A stretch of 8,626 bases of DNA from Scatomorpha intestinigallinarum (GTDB lineage: Bacteria > Bacillota > Clostridia > Oscillospirales > Oscillospiraceae): assembly GCA_018712225.1 (NCBI GenBank), contig DVHH01000199.1:1-8626 (forward strand), written 5' to 3'. Below the pieces are notes generated by a model that had not been told where the DNA came from, did no database searches, and worked only from the letters and a program-made list of their open reading frames with translations. Position numbers and translations under genes: made by a program. Within the stretch, counting starts at the first letter, position 1. The number at the start of each line of letters is the position of its first letter. Shown one piece after another: positions 1 through 6,069 of this stretch.

Positions 1-1
1 C

Positions 2-1312
2 TTCACCGATTACAGGGGCTATGCCATTTCCAGCGCCAACGCGGGCGAGACCGTCAACATGACCGTCAACACCGTTGCCGGCTACAAGATTAAGTCCGTG
101 ACCCAGAACAATTACGTCGGCAACATCACCAACGGCTACTACTCCTACGACAGCACCCAGTTCACCTATCAGTTCGCCATGCCCGCCAGCAACACCTACT
201 TCACCATCAACACCGAGGCGACCGGCGCTTACAGCATCAGCGTCTCCAGCGCCAACAGCTATTACGGCTCCGTCTCGATCAAGAACGGCATTGAGAAGGC
301 CAACTACGGCGATACCGTCACCTTCACCGTCAGGCCGGCTTACCAGTACATCCTCAAGTCCGTTTCCGTTTACACGAACGACAGCTACAGGCAGTCCATC
401 CAGGTCACCCGCGACAAGTACGACTGGAACACCTTCAGCTTCACCATGCCCAACGCCGGCGTCGTCATCGCCCCGACCTACACCTCCGACTACTACACCG
501 TCAGCGTTGACGGCGGCAGCCACGGCAGCGTCTCCATCGAGGCCGAGCCCGCCGGCACCAACAGCTACTACGGCATCAGGAACGAGTACGTCTACATAGA
601 CGCCACCCCGAATACCGGCTACAAGGTCAAGTCCGTCACCGTCGTGGACAAGTACAACGACAGCATCAAGGTCTACGAGAGCAGCACCGCCAACCGCTAC
701 TACTTCACGATGCCCGACAGCAACGTCACCGTGAACGTGGAGTTCACCCCGCGTGTCATGTCCAACCCCTTCACCGACGTGAGGAGCACCGACTGGTTCT
801 ATGACGCGGTCAACTACGTCTACAGCGAGGGCATCATGGACGGCACCAGCGTGTACATGTTCTCTCCCAACAACGCTACCAGCCGCGGCATGCTCGTGAC
901 CATCCTGTGGCGTCTCGCGGGCCAGCCCGTCGTGACCGGCACCAGCTTCTCCGACGTGAGCAGCAGCGCCTACTACTATTACGCGGTCCTGTGGGCCTCC
1001 AAGTACGGCATCGTTGACGGCCTTGGCAACAACATGTTCGGCCCCGACCAGGCCATCACGCGCGAGCAGTTCGCGGTCATCCTGTACCGCTATGCGCAGC
1101 ACTGCGGCTACAGCACCAGCGCAAACTCCACGCTGGTTGGCTACGCTGACAGCAACAAGATCAGCAGCTATGCTCTGACCGCCATGCGCTGGGCCTGCGG
1201 CGCCGGCCTCTTCGAGGGCGACGAGAGGGCCAACCTCAACCCGCAGGGTCAGACCACCCGCGCCGCCGCCGCCAAGCTCCTCATGACCTTCCAGGAGAAC
1301 GTGGCGAAATAA
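2..1312 (+). CDS. SLH-domain surface protein with InlB-type repeats (3' part)
   Basis: This is the C-terminal part of a secreted, cell-wall-bound protein; the reading frame is open from base 2 and the true start and signal peptide lie outside the window. Three tandem repeats come first (about 2-226, 232-478 and 482-749). Each ends in an aromatic-F-x-MP motif followed by alternating Val/Thr (FAMP, FTMP, FTMP) and carries a G-Y-K/Q-hydrophobic-K-S-V segment, which is typical of divergent InlB B-repeat domains. Three SLH motifs follow (about 764-930, 944-1125, 1132-1309), opening with NPFTDV, SFSDV and LVGYADS and containing the usual R-x2-hydrophobic helix. SLH triplets normally bind pyruvylated secondary wall polymer, so this end anchors the protein to the wall. 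The repeats are rich in Tyr, Ser, Asn and Thr, and codons end mostly in C, which suggests strong expression. The gene ends in TAA followed by a strong terminator. The ligand or function of the repeats is unknown. Confidence 0.9.
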   Translation, partial: FTDYRGYAISSANAGETVNMTVNTVAGYKIKSVTQNNYVGNITNGYYSYDSTQFTYQFAMPASNTYFTINTEATGAYSISVSSANSYYGSVSIKNGIEKANYGDTVTFTVRPAYQYILKSVSVYTNDSYRQSIQVTRDKYDWNTFSFTMPNAGVVIAPTYTSDYYTVSVDGGSHGSVSIEAEPAGTNSYYGIRNEYVYIDATPNTGYKVKSVTVVDKYNDSIKVYESSTANRYYFTMPDSNVTVNVEFTPRVMSNPFTDVRSTDWFYDAVNYVYSEGIMDGTSVYMFSPNNATSRGMLVTILWRLAGQPVVTGTSFSDVSSSAYYYYAVLWASKYGIVDGLGNNMFGPDQAITREQFAVILYRYAQHCGYSTSANSTLVGYADSNKISSYALTAMRWACGAGLFEGDERANLNPQGQTTRAAAAKLLMTFQENVAK

Positions 1313-1320
1313 GCACACCA

Positions 1321-1349
1321 AAGCCCCGGGCATGGCCCGGGGCTTTTTT
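1321..1349 (+). terminator. Rho-independent terminator of the SLH gene
   Basis: A perfect 10-bp GC-rich stem (1322-1331 with 1335-1344) closes a 3-nt loop and runs into six T residues (1344-1349). It begins 8 nt after the SLH stop codon. Confidence 0.93.
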
Positions 1350-1369
1350 ATCTGCAAAATGCAAGGAGT

Positions 1370-1404
1370 AAAAAACGGCGCCCGCCCCGATTTGGGGCGG
1401 GCGC
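1370..1404 (-). terminator. Rho-independent terminator of the leftward DUF4340-like gene
   Basis: An 11-bp perfect GC stem (1378-1388 with 1394-1404, 5-nt loop) is followed on the minus strand, after 2 nt, by six T residues (the A-run at 1370-1375). It lies 11 nt beyond the stop of the leftward gene, so the convergent pair has one dedicated terminator for each direction. Confidence 0.88.
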
Positions 1405-1415
1405 TTTACTTCACC

Positions 1416-2033
1416 TCAGGCCAGCAGGGCCTCGACGGCGTCCACGATGGCCTGCAAGTCCTCGCGCGGGACGAAGAGCGCACTGCCGCCATTCAAAACG
1501 GCGATGCAGGAGGCGCTGTCGTAGCCGTAGATCACCAGCTCGACCTCCGCGAAGTTCTCGGAATCCCGGTGGAAAGTGAAAGCTATCTCTTCGCCAAGAG
1601 CAGTGCTGACACCCTCGGCGCTGCCGGTGGAGCTCAGAGCCTCCAACTGCTGGAGTACGTCCGTGAAGTCTGCCTTCTCGCCGTCGAGGCTGAAGGCATA
1701 GTCGTAGAGGGTCGAGCCGTCCTCGTCCGTCTCGTTGGTCTCTACCTCAGTCGTCTCGATGTAGCTGACGCTGACGGTAACGGAGGGAGTGTCGAGCCCG
1801 TAGTCTCCGAGGTCCTTGACGTCGGCGTCATAGTCCACGCACTCGCCCCAGGACAGGCCCGTGACGAGGGATACGAGGTCTTCGGTAAGCTCATTGTCCA
1901 GCGCCGTGTACTCCCCGTCCGCGAGGGAAAACCAGGTGTAGCGGTCGGTGTAGGCGAGGCCGCTGTCCTCGAGGTATTCTATGTCCAGCGTGCCGGAGGC
2001 GGTTTCAACGGTAAAGCTTACAAGGTCCGACAT
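1416..2033 (-). CDS. DUF4340-like protein, probably 5'-truncated
   Basis: A 205-residue acidic protein without signal peptide or membrane segment. It contains a Y-T-D-x-Y-T-W-F segment near residues 28-34, an L-S-W-x-E-C-V-D-Y segment near 61-69, and Y-G-L-D-T-P followed by alternating Val/Thr/Ser strands near 78-90. I recognise this pattern from DUF4340-type proteins of Clostridia, which are normally longer and start with a signal or lipoprotein anchor. The ATG at 2033 has only a weak AAGAGG about 11 nt upstream. The same frame stays open for 17 more codons (2034-2084) to a TGA at 2085-2087, and those codons still read like family sequence (GLYDLVSKE...IPDM). No start codon lies in that extension. 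The 5' part therefore appears to have been lost, leaving a fragment directly behind the recQ terminator. It may be a pseudogene remnant or a shortened gene restarted at 2033. The family call comes from pattern memory, not from a search. Confidence 0.62.
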   Translation of the reverse strand: MSDLVSFTVETASGTLDIEYLEDSGLAYTDRYTWFSLADGEYTALDNELTEDLVSLVTGLSWGECVDYDADVKDLGDYGLDTPSVTVSVSYIETTEVETNETDEDGSTLYDYAFSLDGEKADFTDVLQQLEALSSTGSAEGVSTALGEEIAFTFHRDSENFAEVELVIYGYDSASCIAVLNGGSALFVPREDLQAIVDAVEALLA

Positions 2034-2080
2034 GTCCGGTATAGCCTCTTTTGAAACGAGGTCGTAGAGGCCGCAGCTGA

Positions 2081-2104
2081 TGTATCACCCGGGATAACGA
2101 TACA
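2081..2104. repeat. Short inverted repeat at the truncation point
   Basis: TGTATC at 2081-2086 and GATACA at 2099-2104 form a perfect 6-bp inverted repeat around 12 nt that contain CCCGGG. It overlaps the in-frame TGA that closes the open frame upstream of the DUF4340-like fragment. It could be a weak hairpin or a junction scar, or it may be chance. Confidence 0.35.
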
Positions 2105-2146
2105 CCCCGTACCTTAAACGAACCTGTAAAGCCGACCGGAGCGCGC

Positions 2147-2172
2147 AAAAAAGCCGGGCCGGTAGGCCCGGC
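2147..2172 (-). terminator. Rho-independent terminator of recQ
   Basis: On the minus strand an 8-bp GC-only stem (2165-2172 with 2153-2160) closes a 4-nt loop and is followed directly by six T residues (A-run 2147-2152). The stem starts 6 nt after the recQ stop codon. Confidence 0.92.
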
Positions 2173-2178
2173 CCGGAG

Positions 2179-4011
2179 CTATCTGTAGTATTTTGCAATG
2201 GCGGCCAGGAAGCGCTCGCCGTATTTTTTCGCCTTTCTTTCTCCCACGCCTGAGACGCGGAGGAACTCGTCCATGTCTTTCGGCATCCTCACGGCCATGT
2301 CTTCGAGCGTGGCGTTGGAAAAGACGACGTAGGGCGGAACCCCCTCCTCGGCTGCGATCTGCATACGCAGGGCGCGCAAGGCCGAGTAGATGTCGCCGCC
2401 GGCGGCGGGCAGGGAGGAGGCGGCGCGTTTTTTGCGCGCCGGCTTTGCGCGCGGCGCGGTGCGGCGCAGGTACATCTCCACTTTCGCCCCGCGGAAGAGC
2501 ACGTCCCCGGCTTCGGGCGTCAGCTCCAGTACGTGATGCTTCGGCTCCGTGCGCAGGTAGCCCAGCTCCTCCAGCCGGTCCACGAGGGCGTAGAGCCCCT
2601 CCGCACTGGAGCCGCGCAGCAGTCCGTAAGTAGAGAGCTTGTCCAGCCCCAGCTCCAGCACGCGCGCTTCTCGGCTTCCGCGCAGCACCTGGATAATGAG
2701 CGTGCGCCCCACGCCGTAGCCCAGACGGCTCCTCACGCGCTTCACGCAGGAGAGCAGCATCTGAGCCTGGACGGTCACGTCCTGCTTTGCCAGCCCGGAG
2801 CGGCAGTTGGCGCAGGCGCCGCAGCTCTCCGGGTGCTCCTGGCCGAAATAGCCGAGGATGCAGCCTCGCAGGCAGCCGCCCGTGCGGCAGTATTCCACCA
2901 TGCTGTTCAGCCTGTCCATGTCGCGGCGGCGCAGGGTCTCGCGCTCGTCCGCTCCGAGCTCCTCGTTCTCGCCGCTGTGTTCTATGAGGAAGCGGGCCGT
3001 AATAATGTCAGAGGGGGAGTAGAGCAGCAGGCAGTCCGCCGGAGAGCCGTCGCGCCCGGCGCGCCCCGCCTCCTGATAGTAGGCTTCGAGGCTCTTCGGC
3101 ATGTTGTAGTGGACGACGTAGGAGACGTTGGACTTGTCTATGCCCATGCCGAAGGCGTTCGTGGCCACCATGACGGCGGCACGGTCGTACTGGAAATCCT
3201 CCTGCGCGCGGCGGCGCTCGGCGTCGGGCAGCCCGGCGTGGTACTGCACGGCGGGAAAGCCGGCCTCCCTGAGCTTGGCGCAGACCTGTTCCACCGCCGA
3301 GCGCGTGGCGCAGTAGACTATGCCGCTCTTGTCCGGACGCGAGCGCAGAAAGCGGAGCAGCTCGGTGAACTTGTCCGCCGGCCGGCGCACGTCGAGAAAG
3401 AGGTTCGGCCTGTCGAAGCCCGTGACCAGCACGTCCGCCTCCCGCAGCCGCAGCAGGCGGAGGATGTCGTCCCGGACGGCGGGCGTCGCCGTCGCCGTGA
3501 AGGCTGCAACGACGGGACGGCGGGGCAGGGAGGCGATGAAGGGTTCGATCGCGAGGTAGCTCGGCCTGAAATCCTGCCCCCACTGAGAGACGCAGTGCGC
3601 CTCGTCCACGGCGACGAGGGAGATCTCCAGCTCCTGCGCGAGAGAGGCAAAGGCGCGGCTGTCCAGCCGCTCGGGCGCTATGTACAGCAGGCGGAACTCG
3701 CCCCGGCCCAGACCGGCCAGGACCTCCCTCCGCTCCTGCGTGTCAAGACTGCTGTTGAGATAGGCGGCGGGGATGCCGTCCTCGCGCAGAGCCTCGACCT
3801 GATCCTTCATGAGCGAGATGAGCGGCGAGACGACAAGCGTCAGGCCCGGCAGCAGCAGGGCTGGCAGCTGGTAGCACAGCGACTTTCCCCCGCCGGTGGG
3901 CATTATGCCGAGGCAGTCCCGCCCGGAGAGGATGTCGTCGATGAGCCGCTCCTGACCGGGACGGAATCCGTCCAGGCCGAAGTATTTGCGAAGCGCCGAG
4001 ACCTTGTCCAA
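2179..4011 (-). CDS. recQ: ATP-dependent DNA helicase RecQ
   Basis: A 3'-to-5' superfamily 2 helicase that unwinds forked and recombination intermediates in DNA repair. With the TTG at 4011 it has 610 residues, normal for RecQ. Visible in order: motif 0 FRPGQ (16-20), Walker A PTGGGKS (38-44), DEAH box (136-139), the aromatic-rich loop SQWGQDFRP (142-150), a C-terminal helicase lobe with QEAGRAGRDG, and the zinc-binding cysteines (one in GGC, then C-x2-C-x2-C in a SCGACANC segment). A winged-helix RQC region, a basic Arg/Lys/Ala linker and a C-terminal HRDC domain with SGVGERKAKKYG follow. The aromatic-rich loop has Gln where E. coli has His, which I recall as common in Firmicutes. The start was chosen because AAGGAGG lies 8 nt before the TTG at 4011. 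The frame extends upstream to a TTG at 4056, but that one has no ribosome binding site and sits within the -35 box of the divergent gene. It appears monocistronic, with its own terminator. Confidence 0.96.
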   Translation of the reverse strand: MDKVSALRKYFGLDGFRPGQERLIDDILSGRDCLGIMPTGGGKSLCYQLPALLLPGLTLVVSPLISLMKDQVEALREDGIPAAYLNSSLDTQERREVLAGLGRGEFRLLYIAPERLDSRAFASLAQELEISLVAVDEAHCVSQWGQDFRPSYLAIEPFIASLPRRPVVAAFTATATPAVRDDILRLLRLREADVLVTGFDRPNLFLDVRRPADKFTELLRFLRSRPDKSGIVYCATRSAVEQVCAKLREAGFPAVQYHAGLPDAERRRAQEDFQYDRAAVMVATNAFGMGIDKSNVSYVVHYNMPKSLEAYYQEAGRAGRDGSPADCLLLYSPSDIITARFLIEHSGENEELGADERETLRRRDMDRLNSMVEYCRTGGCLRGCILGYFGQEHPESCGACANCRSGLAKQDVTVQAQMLLSCVKRVRSRLGYGVGRTLIIQVLRGSREARVLELGLDKLSTYGLLRGSSAEGLYALVDRLEELGYLRTEPKHHVLELTPEAGDVLFRGAKVEMYLRRTAPRAKPARKKRAASSLPAAGGDIYSALRALRMQIAAEEGVPPYVVFSNATLEDMAVRMPKDMDEFLRVSGVGERKAKKYGERFLAAIAKYYR

Positions 4012-4019
4012 GACCCTCG

Positions 4020-4026
4020 CCTCCTT
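4020..4026 (-). promoter_or_regulatory. Ribosome binding site fixing the recQ start
   Basis: AAGGAGG on the minus strand, with an 8-nt spacer to the TTG at 4011-4009. No comparable site precedes the in-frame TTG at 4056, so the shorter protein is preferred. Confidence 0.8.
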
Positions 4027-4049
4027 GATGTGCCGCCCGGGCTTGCGCC

Positions 4050-4078
4050 TTGACAAACCGGCGGGCGTATTTTAGAAT
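4050..4078 (+). promoter_or_regulatory. Sigma-A type promoter of the CsoR-family gene
   Basis: TTGACA (4050-4055), a 17-nt spacer and TAGAAT (4073-4078) nearly match consensus. Transcription would begin near 4085, only about 13 nt before the ATG at 4098, so the ribosome binding site (GGGAG, 4085-4089) would lie at the extreme 5' end of the mRNA. CsoR-family repressors are commonly autoregulated, so an operator here is plausible, but I see no clear one. Confidence 0.75.
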
Positions 4079-4097
4079 CAGCCTGGGAGTTGATAGC

Positions 4098-4424
4098 ATG
4101 AGCGAGCACAGCCACATAGCCCCGGACGGGACGGTGTATACGCACAGCCATGAGCACAAGCACCAGCATACGCAGACCAAGGCCGTCGTGAACCGCCTTT
4201 CCCGCGCCATCGGCCATCTGGAATCCGTGCGCAAGATGGTGGAGGACGGGCGGGACTGCACGGAGGTGCTGGTCCAGCTGGCCGCCGTGCGCTCGGCGCT
4301 CAACAACACCGCCAAGGTCATACTGAAGGACCATGTCGAGCACTGCCTGGCCGACGCCGTGGAGTGCGGGGACATGGAGGCCCTGGAGCAGCTCAACCGG
4401 GCTATAGAGCAGTTTATGAACTAG
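4098..4424 (+). CDS. CsoR/FrmR-family metal-sensing transcriptional repressor
   Basis: A small all-helical DNA-binding repressor of 108 residues (DUF156 family). The core from about residue 28 reads N-R-L-x-R-A-I-G-H-L-E-S-V (32-44), G-R-D-C (51-54), Q-L-A-A-V-R-S-A-L (60-68) and D-H-V-E-H-C (78-83). Cys54, His79 and Cys83 have the same 25- and 4-residue spacing as the copper(I) ligands Cys36, His61 and Cys65 of M. tuberculosis CsoR, so copper or a related thiophilic signal is the best guess. The N-terminal tail carries seven His in the first 24 residues (H4, H6, H16, H18, H20, H22, H24) and may bind additional metal. The ATG at 4098 was chosen because GGGAG lies 8 nt upstream; the earlier in-frame TTG at 4050 is part of the -35 box. 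No copper ATPase, metallochaperone or formaldehyde gene adjoins it, so the regulated gene is unknown. It ends against the dehydrogenase with overlapping stop codons. Confidence 0.9.
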   Translation: MSEHSHIAPDGTVYTHSHEHKHQHTQTKAVVNRLSRAIGHLESVRKMVEDGRDCTEVLVQLAAVRSALNNTAKVILKDHVEHCLADAVECGDMEALEQLNRAIEQFMN

Positions 4425-5125
4425 ATAATCAAGCCCCCGTCCGCGCCGAGCACCTGCCCGGTGACGAAGGAGGCCGCCTCGCTTGCGAGGAAGGCCACGA
4501 CCCGGGAGATGTCCTCCGGCCGTCCGATGCGGCCGAGGGCGGAGTTTTCGGCCATCGCGGCCTTGTCCTCCGCCGTGAAGCAGGAGAGCATGTCCGTGTC
4601 GATGGCGCCGGGGGCCACGGCGTTCACGCGGATGCCCGAGGGTCCGAGCTCCTTGGCAAGCCCCTTGACGAAGGATATGACCGCCCCCTTCGTCGCGGAG
4701 TACGCCGTCTCACAGGAACCGCCGCGCACGCCGAGGATGGAGGAAGTGCAGATTATGCAGCCGCGCCTGCGCTCCACCATGTAGGGTATCGCCTCGCGGC
4801 AGCAGTGGAACATCCCGTTTACGTTTACGTCGAAAAGACGCCGCCATTCGGCGTCCGTCATGTCCTGCAGCAGACCGCTCCAGGCAACGCCTGCGTTGCA
4901 GACGAGCAGGTCGAAGGGTCCGGCGGCCTCGAACATGGCGCGTACCTGCGCGGGCTCTGCGACATCCGCGCGTACCGCCTCGGTGCCGAGCTCGGCGGCG
5001 AGGACTTCGGCCCTCTCCCGGCTGTTCAGGTAGTTTATCGTGACGCGCCAGCCGTCTGCGGCCAGCGCCCGGGCCTCCGCCGCGCCTATGCCGCGGGAGG
5101 AGCCGGTCACAAGAGCTTTCTTCAT
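4421..5125 (-). CDS. FabG-like short-chain dehydrogenase/reductase
   Basis: A 234-residue classical SDR, predicted cytosolic and NAD(P)-dependent. Visible are the Rossmann motif TGSSRGIG (7-14), CNAG (76-79), and the catalytic tetrad Asn101, Ser129, Tyr142 and Lys146 (YSATK). PGAIDTDM follows near residue 193, with a C-terminal G-Q-V-L-x-A-D-G-G. N-Y-x3-R-x-R at 31-38 resembles NADPH-preferring FabG enzymes. Overall it looks like 3-oxoacyl-ACP reductase, but no fatty-acid synthesis genes adjoin it, so the substrate could be another ketone or alcohol, such as a sugar or steroid. ATG at 5125 was chosen because TGSSRGIG then lies at the usual distance from the N-terminus and GGGTGAT lies 6 nt upstream; the frame extends to 5200 but without homologous sequence. 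Its TAG overlaps the repressor stop on the opposite strand, and no terminator separates them. Confidence 0.92.
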   Translation of the reverse strand: MKKALVTGSSRGIGAAEARALAADGWRVTINYLNSRERAEVLAAELGTEAVRADVAEPAQVRAMFEAAGPFDLLVCNAGVAWSGLLQDMTDAEWRRLFDVNVNGMFHCCREAIPYMVERRRGCIICTSSILGVRGGSCETAYSATKGAVISFVKGLAKELGPSGIRVNAVAPGAIDTDMLSCFTAEDKAAMAENSALGRIGRPEDISRVVAFLASEAASFVTGQVLGADGGLII

Positions 5126-5145
5126 AAAAATATCACCCGGACAAG

Positions 5146-5173
5146 ATTTTACCACAGCCGGCGGATTTGTAAA
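5146..5173 (-). promoter_or_regulatory. Probable promoter of the short-chain dehydrogenase
   Basis: On the minus strand TTTACA (5173-5168), a 16-nt spacer and TAAAAT (5151-5146). Transcription would start near 5139, 14 nt before the ATG at 5125, which leaves just enough room for the GGGTGAT site. Confidence 0.6.
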
Positions 5174-5199
5174 GGCGCGAGAGCGCAAAGGTGAGGACA

Positions 5200-5904
5200 A
5201 TGAAAGAGGACAACAGGAAAAACAACGCCCCGCCCCCCAAAAGGGAGCGGGAAGCTCCGCGCCCGCCGCGGCGCGAGGAATACGAGGCCCCGCCCAAGAC
5301 CCGGACCTGGGGATTCATAGTCGGAGCGGTGCTGCTGCTGGCCATATTGACCGTGGTGCTGTGCATCATGGGCGGCGTATTCGACTTCAACAAGGGCGCG
5401 TCGGAGACGGACGCCCCCGCCGCAGAGACCCAGGCTCCGCAGGAGAATACTGAGCCGCCGGCCGAGAACACCCCCACGCCCAGCCCCACGCCTCCAGAGG
5501 AGAGCGAGGCCCCGGAGATCCACACCGTGAACGCCATCGCCGGAAACGGAGGCTCCATCTCGCCCTCCGGCATAGTCGAGGTCGAGGACGGCGGCAGCGT
5601 GACCTTCACAATAACCGCCGACCCGGGCTACGTGCTCTCAGAGCTGAAGGTGGACGGCTACACGGCGGAGCTGACGGACAGCTTCACTTTCCCGAACGTG
5701 ACGGGGGAGCATACCATCTATGCCATTTTCCGCGAGGAAGTTGTGGAGACTCCGCCGCCCACGCCGACGGAGACGCCGGTGGAGACGGAAGACCCGTTTT
5801 GGCCCTATATAACTCTTCCGCCTGAGATAGACGGCGACGAGTTTGTGACCGACCAGCCCGCCTATCCCGACAACTCCTTTCCCTCGGACTTCTTCCCCGG
5901 CTGA
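5200..5904 (+). CDS. Single-pass membrane protein with one InlB-type repeat
   Basis: A 234-residue protein with no assignable enzymatic function. Residues 1-36 are charged and Pro-rich (cytoplasmic). Residues 37-61 form one hydrophobic membrane segment. Residues 62-107 are a Pro/Thr/Glu-rich spacer with P-T-P-S-P-T-P. Residues 108-177 form a single domain resembling the divergent InlB B-repeat (G-N-G-G-S-I-S-P-S-G, then A-D-P-G-Y-V-L and F-T-F-P-N-V). A Pro- and acid-rich tail ends in FFPG. The positive residues before the membrane segment suggest an N-in, C-out orientation. No LPXTG motif or SLH domain is present, so the membrane segment is the only anchor. ATG at 5200 was chosen with AAGGTG 6 nt upstream; GTG at 5191 is in frame but overlaps that site. 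A small GCGC-GAGA-GCGC hairpin (5175-5186) directly precedes the ribosome binding site. It is divergent from the dehydrogenase and followed by its own terminator. Confidence 0.82.
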   Translation: MKEDNRKNNAPPPKREREAPRPPRREEYEAPPKTRTWGFIVGAVLLLAILTVVLCIMGGVFDFNKGASETDAPAAETQAPQENTEPPAENTPTPSPTPPEESEAPEIHTVNAIAGNGGSISPSGIVEVEDGGSVTFTITADPGYVLSELKVDGYTAELTDSFTFPNVTGEHTIYAIFREEVVETPPPTPTETPVETEDPFWPYITLPPEIDGDEFVTDQPAYPDNSFPSDFFPG

Positions 5905-5924
5905 ACGTGCCGGGCGCGCAGCAG

Positions 5925-5959
5925 ACCGCAGGCCGGGCGGAGTCCGGCCTGCGGTTTTT
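5925..5959 (+). terminator. Rho-independent terminator after the InlB-repeat membrane protein
   Basis: A perfect 12-bp stem (5925-5936 with 5944-5955) closes a 7-nt loop and ends in a T-run (5955-5959). It starts 20 nt after the stop codon. Confidence 0.92.
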
Positions 5960-5980
5960 CGACGCTCTGCGGCAAACGAC

Positions 5981-6009
5981 TTGTTTTTCCCCACCTGTAA
6001 TGGTATAAT
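5981..6009 (+). promoter_or_regulatory. Extended -10 promoter of the M15 peptidase gene
   Basis: A perfect TATAAT (6004-6009) is preceded by TG plus one base (6001-6003), the extended -10 element. TTGTTT at 5981-5986 with a 17-nt spacer is a weak -35. The leader would run from about 6016 to 6069. Confidence 0.72.
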
Positions 6010-6069
6010 TCCTGATGCATCTGACGGGTCCCCCACCTGGCATCCACCAACGAGAGGAGGCGAGACGGC

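Noticed and set aside
1332..2054. A 240-codon plus-strand frame opposite the DUF4340-like gene
   Set aside because: It begins inside the SLH terminator and runs through a second terminator; the opposite strand has the family-like protein.
2533..4053. A 506-codon open frame on the plus strand opposite recQ
   Set aside because: It has no ribosome binding site or recognisable domain, its composition is the Ala/Arg/Val/His pattern of antisense GC-rich sequence, and RecQ on the other strand is unmistakable.
4050..4097. TTG at 4050 as the start of the CsoR-family protein
   Set aside because: That TTG is the first half of the TTGACA -35 box; the ATG at 4098 has a ribosome binding site and starts a normal-length protein.
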